Assembly: GCA_947179395.2 (NCBI GenBank)
Contig: OX359292.1
Span: forward strand, 39,305,890-39,369,889
Direction: 5' to 3'
Origin: Pulicaria dysenterica
Taxonomy: Eukaryota > Streptophyta > Magnoliopsida > Asterales > Asteraceae
DNA: 64,000 nt
Shown here: positions 54,316 to 62,966 of the stretch, piece after piece
Numbering within the stretch: position 1 is the stretch's first letter
Layout: each line of letters begins with the position of its first letter
Position numbers and translations under genes: made by a program
The notes under the pieces: generated by a model
Seen by the model: only the letters and a program-made list of their open reading frames with translations
What the model was told of the DNA's origin: nothing
Database searches by the model: none

Positions 54316-54371
<56 letters not shown>

Positions 54372-57300
54372 TCTTTCGAATTAACAAACTTATGATAAGA
54401 CCATCCAACAACTTTTACCTAATCTCAATATGTTTTGTCCTCTCATGGAACACTAGATTGGAAGCAATATGAAGAAAATCTTGATTATCATTTCGTGAGA
54501 GGTCTTGTAGCAACTTAGTTCCTCAAGAATTGTTTGATTCATACTAGCTCACATGTCACATTTGTCATGGCATGATACTTGCTTCGGTACTGTAACTTGC
54601 TACCACCAGAAGTGAATTTTCTACTAAAGGATCACCCTCCATAATCGGCGTCTGTGTAGCAAGATCTCTGTTCTCCCTTTCTTCTCATATTCGTAGAGCG
54701 GTTTCCCAAGCAGTCACACGGCATTAAGAAACTGACTAACTATGCTCACATCAAAGGAAATATTGCGACATGTTACCGTGAGGTACTCGACCAATCTTTG
54801 ATACTTTCCTAACCCTGTAAGAGTTTGACATTAGGATCCATCGGAGACTTAACAGGTTAGTTAGATGTGCTTCCCTTAAAATATCTAGAGCATACTTCCT
54901 CCTCTGAGAGATTGAGATTCCATCCTTGGTTTTTATAACTTAAATGCCTAGGAAGTATGTGAGATTGACGATGTCTTTTGTCTAGAACTACTTGAATAAG
55001 TGCTCTTTCAAATGCTTTATGTCCTCGTGATCATTTTTTGTGATAATTATGACATCAGCATACACTATCAAGTAAATGCATTGTACTTTGTCACATTCGA
55101 AAGTTTTTCACAACGGTACTCAATCTCCCGCTATTGTTTTAAACCATAGAGTGACTTCCGCAATCCGAAGACTAGACCAAACTCCCCGAGCAACAAACCC
55201 ATGTGGTTGCTCCATATATACTTCTTGACATGGAGATTGAATGTGGATGCTTGTTATTTTGGCAACTAGAGACATGTTATTGCTATAGTCTTGGCCGAAA
55301 AATTGAGTTTACTAGATTGAATGTGGGTGCTTGTTACTTTCCTCTTATTTAATTTAAGACAAGTCTTCCTATATTTCTAATAAAAAAATTCGAATATGCA
55401 TATTTACTGTTTTTGACGTTTATGCATATAAAAAAAACACATAGAACAAAACTTGCAGAGTTAGAAAAAAAGGAAAGAGTTAATTACACCGTTCGTCCTT
55501 TTAGAATAGGGTGTTTTGCACTTTTGGTCCTTTAGCCAAAAAACTTGCAATTTTAGTCCTTTATTTAAGAATTTGTTACACTATTGGTCCTTTAGGCTAA
55601 CTCTGTTAGATTTGACTGTTAGTCAAAGGGCAATTTGGTCTTTTTACCAGTAAAGGACCAATTTTGTAACCAAATCTTAATTTTATAATTTCTTTTACCA
55701 TTTTTAATTATAATTGTTTTATAATTATTAAACCCTTAATTTTAGCATTAATTACAAAATAATGTTTTCTCTCTCTTCACAAACACCAACACCCACACAC
55801 TCTCTCTCTTCACAAACACAACACACCCACATTCTATTCTCTGTCCATCTCTCCCACCATCTCTCTCACAAGAGTCACCTCCACAACCATCCGCCGCCAC
55901 CTCCATCCACCGCCGCTGCCATGCACCGCCATCGCCTCCATCCACCGCCTCCTCCATCCCCCGCCATACACCGCCAAGACCCCTAAAACACATGAAAAAA
56001 ACAGATCTGCCATCCACCGCCGCTGCCGCTGCCATTGAAAACCCTAAGTTTTCTTCATCTTCTTTTTAGATTCTGATCGAAACAAATCCGCCGCTGTCAT
56101 CTGCTGCCATCATCCGCTGCCATCATCCGCCGTCGCCTCCATCTGCGAGAGGTGGGTTTTCTTCATTGAAATTTCTTCATTGAAAACCCTAAGTTTTCTT
56201 CTTCTTCTCTTTAGATTCTGATCGAAACAGATCCGCCATCATCCGCTGCCATCATCCGCCGCTGCCATTATCCGCCGCTGCTATCCGCCTCTACGTTTTC
56301 GTTTTGAGATCTGTTTGTGGTGGTTGATAGTGTTTAGGGTTTTCGTTCAGATCTATTTTGTGGTGGTCGAATGCTTTTAGGGTTTTAGTTTCAGATCTAC
56401 TTTTTAGTTTTCGTTTCACTTCAGATTTGTTGTTGGTGGTTAAATTTATTTAGGGTTTCCGTTTCAGACCTCTTTGTGGTCGTTAAAAGCAAAGGAGGTG
56501 GCGGCAACGGTGGTATTGAAGATGAGGGAGGTGGTTGTTGTGGTGTTGAAGATGGAAGGCGGTGATGGTGATGGACTGATGGTGGTCGTGGCTGCGGTTG
56601 AATGTGCTAGCGGTGGTGGCGGTGTTCTTGGTGGTGGTGGTGTGAAAGACTTGGAGAGAGAGAGAGTGTGTTGTGTTTCTAGAGAGAGATACATTAATTA
56701 TGTAATTAATTTAAAAACTAATTAATAATGATAAAAGCAATAAAATAATAATTAAAAAATGATAAAAATATTACTTTAACTATTTTAATTACAAAATTGG
56801 TCCTTTACACCCAAAAAGACCATATTACCCCTCAAACTAACGGTAGAAATCAACGGTGTTAGCCTAAAGGACCAATAGTGTAACAAATTCTTAAATAAAG
56901 GACTAAAATTGCAAGTTTTTTGGCTAAAGGACCAAAAGTGCAAAACACCCTATTCTAAAAGGACGAACGGTGTAATTAACTCAAAAGGAAATTGCCGTAA
57001 TCATTTTCATATATATTAATACATCATTTTTGCTAATATATCTCAACCCAAATTTGAAGAAACAATATGCAGACAGTCAAAATGCAAGTAACCAATATGC
57101 AGACAATCAACATGCAAGTAACCAATTTGACGAAATCGTATATACGAAGATTGGGGAAGTAGTCGTCGGTCATGTACCTCTGCCATCAATCATCAATGAG
57201 GAGAGAGAGATTTGGGCGGTAGAATAAGAAAAAAGAAAGGTTGACCGACAATTGAGGGTTTATACGTGGAAAGGGGTTAGGTTAAATTCCCATACTACCC

Positions 57301-57701
57301 TTTTTCCTCTTGATTTAACCCGTTATTATACTATAGAAAATAGAAGATTTTATTTCATCCATTGACATTCAAATTCTAAGGACTCAAATTAGTTTGTAGG
57401 TTCTGAATATAATGATTTTGTACCGATCCTTGTTTATATATAGAGCGTGGGGGATCAAGTGTGACAGGGCGCATGTGATGAATTCATGGGTGGGTGATGA
57501 CATTGAAGGAGGGGGAATTGGACGGTTCAGATTGATTCTCGCGGTTCTCGCAATAAAAATGTTTCTCAAATGAACTTCTTCATATATATATATATGAAGA
57601 ATTCATGGGTGGGCAATGACATTAAAGGGGGGGAATTAGACGGCTCAGATTGGTTCTCGCAGTTCTCGTACGAAAAACAGTTCTCGTTTGAACCCTCCCC
57701 T

Positions 57702-57745
<44 letters not shown>

Positions 57746-58039
57746 GTATATATACGTGTCTACGTATATATACGTGTCTATACGTATATATACGTGTCTA
57801 TACGTATATACGTGTCTATACGTATAGACGTACGTACGTAGACGTACGTATACACGTATACGTACGTATACGTATACGCGTATACGTACGTATACGCGTA
57901 TACGTACGTATACGCGTACATGTACGTATACGCGTACATGTACGTATACGCGTACATGTACGTATACGCGTACATATACGTATATGTACGTATATACGTA
58001 TATGTACGTATATACGTATATACGTATATACGTATATAC

Positions 58040-58101
<62 letters not shown>

Positions 58102-58321
58102 GAGGGTTCAAACGAGAACTGTTTTTCGTACGAGAAGTGCGAGAACCATCTTAGCAATTGATTTGATAAGTGAAATTCATGGATGTAGAGCGTGGGAGGA
58201 ATCAAGTGTGGCACGGTGTATGTAGGAAATCATGGGTGGGAGATGACATTAAAGATGGGAGAATTGGATGGCTCATATTGGTTCTCGCAGTTCTCGTACG
58301 AAAAAACAGTTCTCGTTTGAA

Positions 58322-58369
<48 letters not shown>

Positions 58370-61300
58370 CAAACGAGAATTGTTTTTTGTACGAGAACTG
58401 CGAGAACCAATTATAGCAATTGATCTAAAAGATGGAGGGTCAAGATTAAAGAGTTGTTAGTGGATAGTCTTTAAACAATCAAACTTATCCTTAATTAATT
58501 AAGGAAAATTTGGACATTTTTAAATTACCTCCACTCTTTTTTACCTAATATATCCATCAAACTTAAAAGTGTTAAATTACAAAAATTATATCAAATTAAC
58601 TGCAACATTATGCTCTTTAATTTGATACGGATCTTGCTATATTTTTTCAAAATTTTTTTTTTGTGGTCGACATGAGCAGATGTGCAAATATATGCACGTA
58701 TGCATATGGTTATTTGAGTACCGATGTAGATATGCACATGTGCAAATAGATGCACGTGTGCATATGTCGAGAGCTGTGTAAAAAAACGCAGCACACGCGA
58801 ATTTTTATCCGAAAAAATATAGCAAGGTCAGTCTCAAATTAAAGAGCATAATTTTCTCGTTAATTTGGTATATTTTTTGTAATTTAACACATTCTCGTTT
58901 GATAGATATATTAGTTTTAAAAAAGTGGTGGTAATGTAAAAATGTCCATACTACCCTCTCCTCTTTAAAATAAATAAAAAAGACAGGAAATTGAAAGATT
59001 GGCCATAAATGGTTCTCGAAGTTCTCGTATGAAAAACAGTTCTCGTTTTAATGATAACGAATACTTAGGCGAGAATTGGAAACTTAATCGTGGTCCTTTA
59101 TTTGAATTGATCAGATGTTCTACATTTCACCCTTCATTTTATTCATTGCGATGGCGATGAATTGCAACTGATAGATCTAATAAATCAAGATCTAATTGAT
59201 GGCTAGGATTTGTTTCTCATTCTCACTTAAATTTTCATTCTCATAATAACCCTCCCCTATATATGTATATATGTGAGTTTTTGACCAAAATGGGGTGATT
59301 GAAAAAATATCAATATAGGGCAGTTTTGAAAATATTTACTAAAATAGGTATTTGTATCCAAACATCTCTTAAACCCTCTTTCAAACACTTTGGATATACC
59401 AAACACCCTAACTTCTAAATGACTAACACACCATCCATCTTCCCCTTCAATAATCAATTTTGTGGTGCCACGACCACCAATGCTAACCGCCACCGGACCA
59501 CCTCTGGAGTTTTGTTGCCGTAAGTAGGTTTTAGTTTTGTCATCGTTGATATAACAGCGGTGGCCGGAGTTTTGTCACCGTCTTCGGGGTGGGAGTTAGC
59601 AAATGGAGATAAGCCCGGTGTGAGGCGGTAGTCTCCACGTTAATGTTTGCAAGATTGCAGGCAGATATAACAGCTGTGGCTGGACTTCCGTCCCGCGTTC
59701 TTGTTTGCAAGAGACAGAGAGGTCCGCGGTCGGAGTGGGTGACGGCAACATCTCCGGCAACTGGTGTGTGGTAGCAGTGGGAAGGCAGCGGTCTCCTCCT
59801 TTCTTTTGAGTTTAGCTCCGTCCAGCAACCGGTGTGGCGGCAGTGGGGAGGCGTCAGTGATCTCCACCTTTCTCTCCTGAGTTAGGTCTGTTGTATCTTC
59901 CTCCTCTTGCGGCAGAGAGGTTTTCTTTACATTAAAATTAAAATAATACTATTTTAGTAAATATTTTATTTTTATAACTACCCTACTTTGGTAAAAATTT
60001 TCAAAGCTGCCCTATTTTGGTAAATATTTTTTTCAATAACCCCATTGTAGTAAAAAACTCTGTATATGTTACGTTTGAAATTGTACTTTATGATGATAGT
60101 GCTAATCTTTCAATAACCCCATTGTAGTAAAAAACTCTGTATTGGTAAAAGTGTCTTACGTTCTATCTATTACCGCCAGTCATTTGTAAAATTCCCAAAT
60201 TAGCACATTAACACGAAGTATAAATACTAAAATGAAACACAATAAAATACACATAATTACCAAAAAAGACCATTGACAAAAGTACATTGCAAATTTACAT
60301 TTGCCTGTGGCTTTTGGCTGCTATTAAACTCATTCTATTAATTATTAAGTTCAGAAAAACAAACAAAAAAATAACTCTTCAGAGCTGGGTACGACCTGTT
60401 TTAACCAAACAATTTTTTTCAACTCGAAATGCAATTCAACATTTCTAAATTTTCTGACATAAAGTTGTTTTGGGTGCAGAGTTACTCATCAAGAATGGCT
60501 GCTCTTGATTATACTATATGTCTCTACAGTGAGGTTTTTGTGACCACTCAAGGTGGAAATTTCCCTCATTTTTTGATCGGTCATAGACGATTTTCCTACG
60601 AAGGGCATGCAAAGACGATAATACCCGACAAAAGAAAACTGGCTCAATTGTTTGATAGCCCCTATATCAGGTTACATCTCGTAAAACAATTACTGAAATG
60701 GTCCCTGTGATTTGCAAAATGACTGAAATGGTCCCTGTGTAGTGCAAAAAGACATAAATACCCCTCCTCAAAAGGAGGTTAACGGATCCAATAGATGGAA
60801 GTTAGAATTAGGGACCGATTGTGGGACTTATATGCTACAGTAGGGACCATTCACTTACTTTTTTTAAGTCTAGGGACCAAATCAGTGACTTTTGGCAAAC
60901 CATATGGACCAGTTCAGTAATTAACTCTAAATTTAATTGAGGAAAGCCACGAAGGGAGCATCAGTGTGATGACCCCAAAATAGTTGTGGTAATTGGTATT
61001 GGTAACTTTAGCTTGAAAATTTTCAACGAAAACAAGTAGAAAAACAGAATGTGGGCCACATTCAAAACGGCTTTCCGGCGGTCTGAAACACAAAGAAATT
61101 ATGTATTTTGTATGATATGTAGTTTCAGTAATGACCTTGGTATAGGAAGCTTTCTCTTAAAAATCTCTATCAGAACCCACACGGGTTTGTTATTTTAAGG
61201 GCAAATTGCTGAGAAAGTTAACCTAAATATTGAAATTTGGTAATAAAGGTAAATGTCTAATTTTTGTGGCCAAGAAAGGATCATAATTTTTAATTCTAAC

Positions 61301-61715
61301 AAAAAAGGGAATCTTGACCAATTTTTAGCTTGTTATGATACTCTTTTTAATCACAAATTGAAATTTATAATATCTTTTTATGCAAAATTAAAATTTTACA
61401 GTTCTTGTTTTATAACAAATTAAAATTTATAATACTTTCTCGACATAAAAAATTAAATGTTACCTTTATTTGCAAATTTTGATATATATGTTACCTTTCT
61501 CGGTAATTTGACATTATTTTAATTTAGCAAGAACTTATGATGGGTGGCACTGGTGGTTTGTGATGTTTAGATGGGAGAGCTTTCAAAGGCAGTTGAAGGA
61601 AATGCTTCATCATAGTGATGTAAAGGGAAGTGAAGTGCGGAAGCCGAATGCCTCACTCTTCACATACCCCATGCCTGATTGCATGTGTAAGCAAGCTGCA
61701 GCTACTAAAAACTGA
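39156..61715 (+). CDS. O-fucosyltransferase family protein (GDP-fucose protein O-fucosyltransferase-like, GT106)
   Basis: Ten coding exons: 39156-39566, 40313-40385, 40478-40545, 40846-40934, 47220-47417, 48250-48454, 48933-49100, 49322-49489, 60480-60670, 61571-61715. All introns are GT..AG and the joined frame is open: 1716 nt, 571 residues, normal for the plant family. The N-terminus MHGYSRLGRP, a Ser/Pro and Gly-rich cytosolic tail, one membrane anchor (about 71-91, VLLFAPLLYISAMLLYMG) and a lumenal domain indicate a Golgi type II protein. Family motifs: NGGLNQQR (175-181), NATLVIPVFHLNSVW, RVAPFSNRLAHAVP, VHLRFEEDMVAF, GMMLRGMGF, VFVTTQGGNFPHFLIGHRR and C-terminal DVKGSEVRKPN, PMPDCMC. 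Plant members are putative glycosyltransferases acting on cell-wall or protein glycans; the acceptor here is unknown. Exon 2 boundaries are the least certain. Confidence 0.9.
42060..43325 (-). pseudogene. Copia RT (second half) and RNase H, intron-4 element
   Basis: From the right: NGLDIKNAFLHGDLQEEVYM, SLYGLKQSPRAWFGRF, then the intact catalytic YLMVYVDDIVITGND. A single in-frame stop (43004-43002) interrupts QQL/DHLFKHFQTKDMG, after which MGNLRYFLGIEVAKS, RLNYMTVTRPDISFAV and RNase H (CYADADYGGCLFSRRST, RSSEEAEYRAMA, CDNQAALHIASN, RTKHIEIDCHFIREKL) are open to 42060. The last codons run into the left LTR. Confidence 0.9.
43213..44016 (-). pseudogene. Copia integrase-RT linker and RT N-terminus, intron-4 element
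   Basis: Reads a Pro/Ser-rich linker, then SVPKSVGEA-type lead-in, LSHPGWHRAMVDEITALHTN, GTWELVPLPPPGKTKVGCRW and ARLVAKGYTQIFGLDYSDTF, the copia RT start. A frameshift near 43320 separates it from the downstream RT, and another near 43970 separates it from integrase. Confidence 0.85.
43931..44671 (-). pseudogene. Copia integrase core, intron-4 element
   Basis: YFVTFIDDYSRSTWVFLMK, TLRSDNALEYFS, CARTPQQNGVAERKNRHLIE, VFLGYSRLQKGYKCYSP: catalytic Asps and the Glu in NGVAERKNR context are present. A frameshift at 44671-44763 separates it from the pre-integrase zinc region (ECESCQLGKHTRGVFP). Confidence 0.9.
44672..46612 (-). pseudogene. Copia gag and protease, intron-4 element, with internal duplication
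   Basis: Gag starts at 46612 (MGDVINPPSG; LTGSSNYLSWAASVKMWFKG; IQNLKQEGSMETFLGHVRAL), ending in the knuckle CEFCRKLGHTKDKC. The knuckle region is then repeated, because 45240-45628 and 45629-46017 are the same sequence. 389 is not a multiple of three, so the first copy runs out of frame (GQLSGDY). The second copy continues into protease (PWIVDSGATDHLCGNKNL) and the pre-integrase region, open to about 44763. Confidence 0.9.
45240..46017. repeat. 389-bp direct tandem duplication within copia gag
   Basis: The word tggccttgagtaacacaagc starts at 45241 and again at 45630; both units end in ctcctgaaag (45628, 46017). No difference was noticed between the copies. Confidence 0.9.
49847..50183. mobile_element. 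Short inverted-repeat element, family F relative
   Basis: Ends agttcatttgagaattgttt and, as complement, gatcatttgagaactatttt, extended to TATTGCGAGTACC on both sides (about 34 bp). The interior has a short tandem array built on ggctcattaatgacacatta (49936-50030). Confidence 0.65.
50198..50411. mobile_element. Family F element copy
   Basis: Begins ggggaaggttcgtttgagaa, ends as complement agttcatttgagaacaattc. It has the family body (aatcttagccgttgatttga, gaattcatggatg, gtggcagggtgcatgtga). Confidence 0.75.
50421..50860. repeat. Two family-F copies in inverted orientation forming a ~200-bp-arm hairpin
   Basis: Left arm 50421-50624 (gggagtttcaaatgagaacc inward) and right arm 50658-50860 are reverse complements with only a few differences by eye, separated by about 33 bp that includes (TA)n. 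Confidence 0.85.
50866..51095. mobile_element. Family F element copy
   Basis: gggaaggttcaaataagaat at the left, tctcatttgaacatccca at the right. The body matches the neighbouring copies. Confidence 0.75.
51130..52771. mobile_element. 1.6-kb (TA)n-flanked non-coding element (family G)
   Basis: Bounded by (TA)n at 51096-51129 and 52773-52849. Left end gaaattggatcaacatagaac, right end aggttctttatataacctta. The interior is AT-rich with T-runs and, at 52050-52440, an irregular array of ttttgcattttg words. No coding region is supported. Confidence 0.55.
52850..54018. mobile_element. Chimeric unit: left half of a family-F element joined to a TIR element with GC-rich interior (H)
   Basis: 52850-53043 is the left half of a family F copy (ggggagggttacattgagaa). 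At 53046 it switches to gtaaaaaaaatgttaaggta, whose match as complement (gtaaaaaaaaagttatggta) is at 53985-54008, giving ~35-bp inverted ends. The interior 53190-53870 is GC-rich with many gatgcac words. Open frames there run on both strands and match nothing I know. No target duplication seen. Confidence 0.5.
54090..54318. mobile_element. Family F element copy
   Basis: tgggaggttcaaatgagaac at the left and its near-complement tctcatttgaaccttccca at the right, between (TA)n runs at 54019-54089 and 54318-54369. Confidence 0.8.
55477..56982. mobile_element. Mutator-like non-autonomous element, Pack-MULE-like, 9-bp target duplication
   Basis: Target duplication aaaaggaaa is exact (55468-55476, 56983-56991). 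Ends start gagttaattacaccgttcgt on both strands and match without visible difference for about 125 bp, with weaker similarity to about 205 bp. Nine-base duplications and long inverted ends are diagnostic of Mutator-like elements. The interior (55740-56690) is GC-rich, with ccgccgccacctcc-type repeats and duplicated blocks (aaccctaagttttcttc at 56041 and 56186; cagatct..tttagggttt several times). It looks like captured gene 5' sequence, but no protein is identifiable. It lies in intron 8. Confidence 0.85.
56992..57429. other. AT-rich intronic DNA with a short direct repeat
   Basis: caatatgcagacaatcaaca and atgcaagtaacc occur twice in tandem at about 57063-57130. No gene or complete element recognised. 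Confidence 0.6.
57430..57700. mobile_element. Two truncated family-F copies in tandem
   Basis: 57437-57576 and 57597-57700 each carry the right half of the family body (gaattcatgggtggg, ggacggttcagattg) and the right end with repeated gttctcg. Their left ends are missing. Confidence 0.7.
57704..58097. repeat. ~390-bp alternating purine-pyrimidine tract, TA to TACG interrupted microsatellite
   Basis: Begins and ends as pure (TA)n. The middle (57743-58045) is built from tacgta, gtatacgcg and tacatgtacg words in which C/G steps decorate the TA frame. The long frames on both strands are artefacts of the repeat (Tyr-Ile, Arg-Val peptides). Confidence 0.9.
58098..58325. mobile_element. Family F element copy
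   Basis: ggggagggttcaaacgagaa at the left; right end as complement aagttcaaacgagaactgtt. Subterminal cgtacgagaa words are inverted at the two ends. (TA)n on both sides. Confidence 0.8.
58368..59053. mobile_element. Long family-F variant with an internal inverted repeat
   Basis: Ends tcaaacgagaattgtttttt and, as complement, ttaaaacgagaactgttttt (about 40 bp of similarity). The interior carries arms 58572-58650 and 58812-58888 (tttaatttgat, ttgctatattttttc) that pair with each other, with tgcacgtgtgcatatg-type words in the loop. No coding region. Confidence 0.65.
59275..60060. mobile_element. Second Mutator-like element, imperfect 9-bp target duplication
   Basis: Ends gagtttttgaccaaaatggg and, as complement, gagttttttactacaatggg, with similarity for ~70 bp. 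Flanks are tatatatgt (59266-59274) and tgtatatgt (60061-60069), 8 of 9 identical. The interior 59470-59940 is GC-rich and gene-like (ccggagttttgtcaccg repeated), as in Pack-MULEs, with no identifiable protein. A stray copy of its right tip (aataaccccattgtag) follows at 60114. Confidence 0.65.
60690..60927. mobile_element. MITE in intron 9
   Basis: Ends ttactgaaatggtccctgtg and, as complement, ttactgaactggtccatatg, with gggaccaa words inside. About 238 bp, no coding capacity. No clear target duplication; the right end extends to gagttaa, like Mutator-like tips. Confidence 0.65.
61203..61509. mobile_element. Second MITE in intron 9
   Basis: Left aaattgctgagaaagttaac and, as complement, aaattaccgagaaaggtaac, similar for ~50 bp (aaataaaggtaa). 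AT-rich interior. Confidence 0.55.
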
Positions 61716-62966
61716 ACAAAATTAAAAAGATAGAAACTTCACACTTTGACTATATGATTAAAATTCTTTTTACAAATGTATGTAGTTAGGTCATATATCC
61801 AACATTCTTATTATTTTGTATTTAGGTGAGGTTTAAGTGATGTATATACCAAAGTTTACCTCCCACAAAATTGGTGACATTTGTAATTCAAATTCATTCA
61901 CTTCTGGTAGATGAATGTGATCCTGATCACTTCTACTTTCTTGTTGATCTATCAAATACAATTGCTATCGTAGAAAAGGGTGCTTGTGAGTGTGTGCAAA
62001 TGCTCGCAGATAGATTATGATTTGTCGGGCAGACGGTGGTGTTAAATTTTGATGTCGCCATGTTGTACCTGTGATCATGCCGTGTTAAATTCTGGGTGAT
62101 GTTTGATTTTATGTATGCATGCCGTTTTAAATATATATTTTACCTTGGAATTATGACAAACACGGTCTATACAAACGTATGTAGTATAAGCTATTTCAAA
62201 ACCGGGTATCCAACGCAAGGAATCAAGGACTTATAAATACTCAACCATTATTATTCTCAGAATTTTCAAGATGATTTTACAAACACACCAAATATCTAAT
62301 CATTCAAGTAAAGCATAAGGACACGTACATAATCATTGTTCCAACCCATCAACCAACCACCGACTTGGTCAAAGACAAGTATCCCAAATGCATATATCGA
62401 ACAAAAACATAGTAATCACCACCACCAATTTCTAACAAGAAATTAGCATGACTCACATTAAGTTTTTTCAATCTATCATGATAATAATACCCACATGGCT
62501 TAAATATGATATCAAATGATAAGAATAATTCAACATTAGGCCAAGCATACCAAATCTTTATGTAATAATCATAAACATAATGATTGTAGCAAATACAATA
62601 GATGTTAACAACGATTAATTTCAACCCAAGTAAATAAATATTCAAGCTACCAATTGATACAATAACACTATAAGTTACAAGATTACATGACATCAATTCT
62701 AGAAAAGTAAAAAAAGGAAGGATTATATCAACAATGTAATGAATTAAGGTGAATGTAGAAGATGTGAATCTACCATCTTCAAATGATTAAATGCCATTTT
62801 GTATTCAAAGCTTATTCATTAATAAAAACATTCGAATTTGCATGATTTGGGCATTATAATCTGAATTGTATGTTCAACCTCTTTCTATACTTGAGTATCA
62901 GTTTGTTGATTATCATATGGACCAAGAAGTTTTCTATATACTAATAAGTTTTCTATATACTAATAC
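61716..62966. other. 3' flank of the O-fucosyltransferase gene
   Basis: AT-rich. aattaaa-type words shortly after the stop (61721) and aattaaattc-like words nearby could serve as polyadenylation signals, but none is decisive. A minus-strand frame of 115 residues (62696-62349) has no recognised motif and is probably chance. Confidence 0.5.

Larger units (their letters stand above)
49662..55340 (-). mobile_element. Truncated copia element in intron 8, split by small elements
   Basis: Left piece: probable 3' LTR 49662-49793 (tgaggttcaaa to attctaaca) with polypurine complement ctcccgtcaagatgg after it, and the end of pol to 49842. Right piece 54370-55340: degenerate RNase H and RT on the minus strand, recognisable by position-for-position similarity to 42170-43400 (for example taatctcaatatgttttgtc, ctcatggaacact). 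Integrase, gag and the 5' LTR are missing. 4.5 kb of microsatellite-flanked elements lies between the pieces. Confidence 0.75.
49490..60479 (+). other. Intron 8 of the O-fucosyltransferase gene (11.0 kb)
   Basis: Donor gtaatt after CCCTTCATG, acceptor gggtgcag before AGTTACTCATC. It contains a truncated copia element (49662-55340) broken up by a cluster of small (TA)n-flanked elements, two Mutator-like elements and long simple repeats. No exon of the family is missing across it. Confidence 0.85.

Noticed and set aside
55748..56725. Gly/Val-rich and His/Pro-rich frames inside the Mutator-like element
   Set aside because: Low-complexity translations of ccgcc and ggtggtgg repeats on opposite strands; treated as cargo DNA, not as a gene.
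57566..58214. Frames of 130-180 codons on both strands rich in Tyr-Ile and Arg-Val
   Set aside because: They are produced by the alternating TA/TACG microsatellite and have no codon or domain signal.
62349..62696. 115-residue minus-strand frame in the 3' flank of the host gene
   Set aside because: AT-rich, with Tyr/Ile-heavy composition expected by chance, no motif, and no promoter or splice context supporting it.
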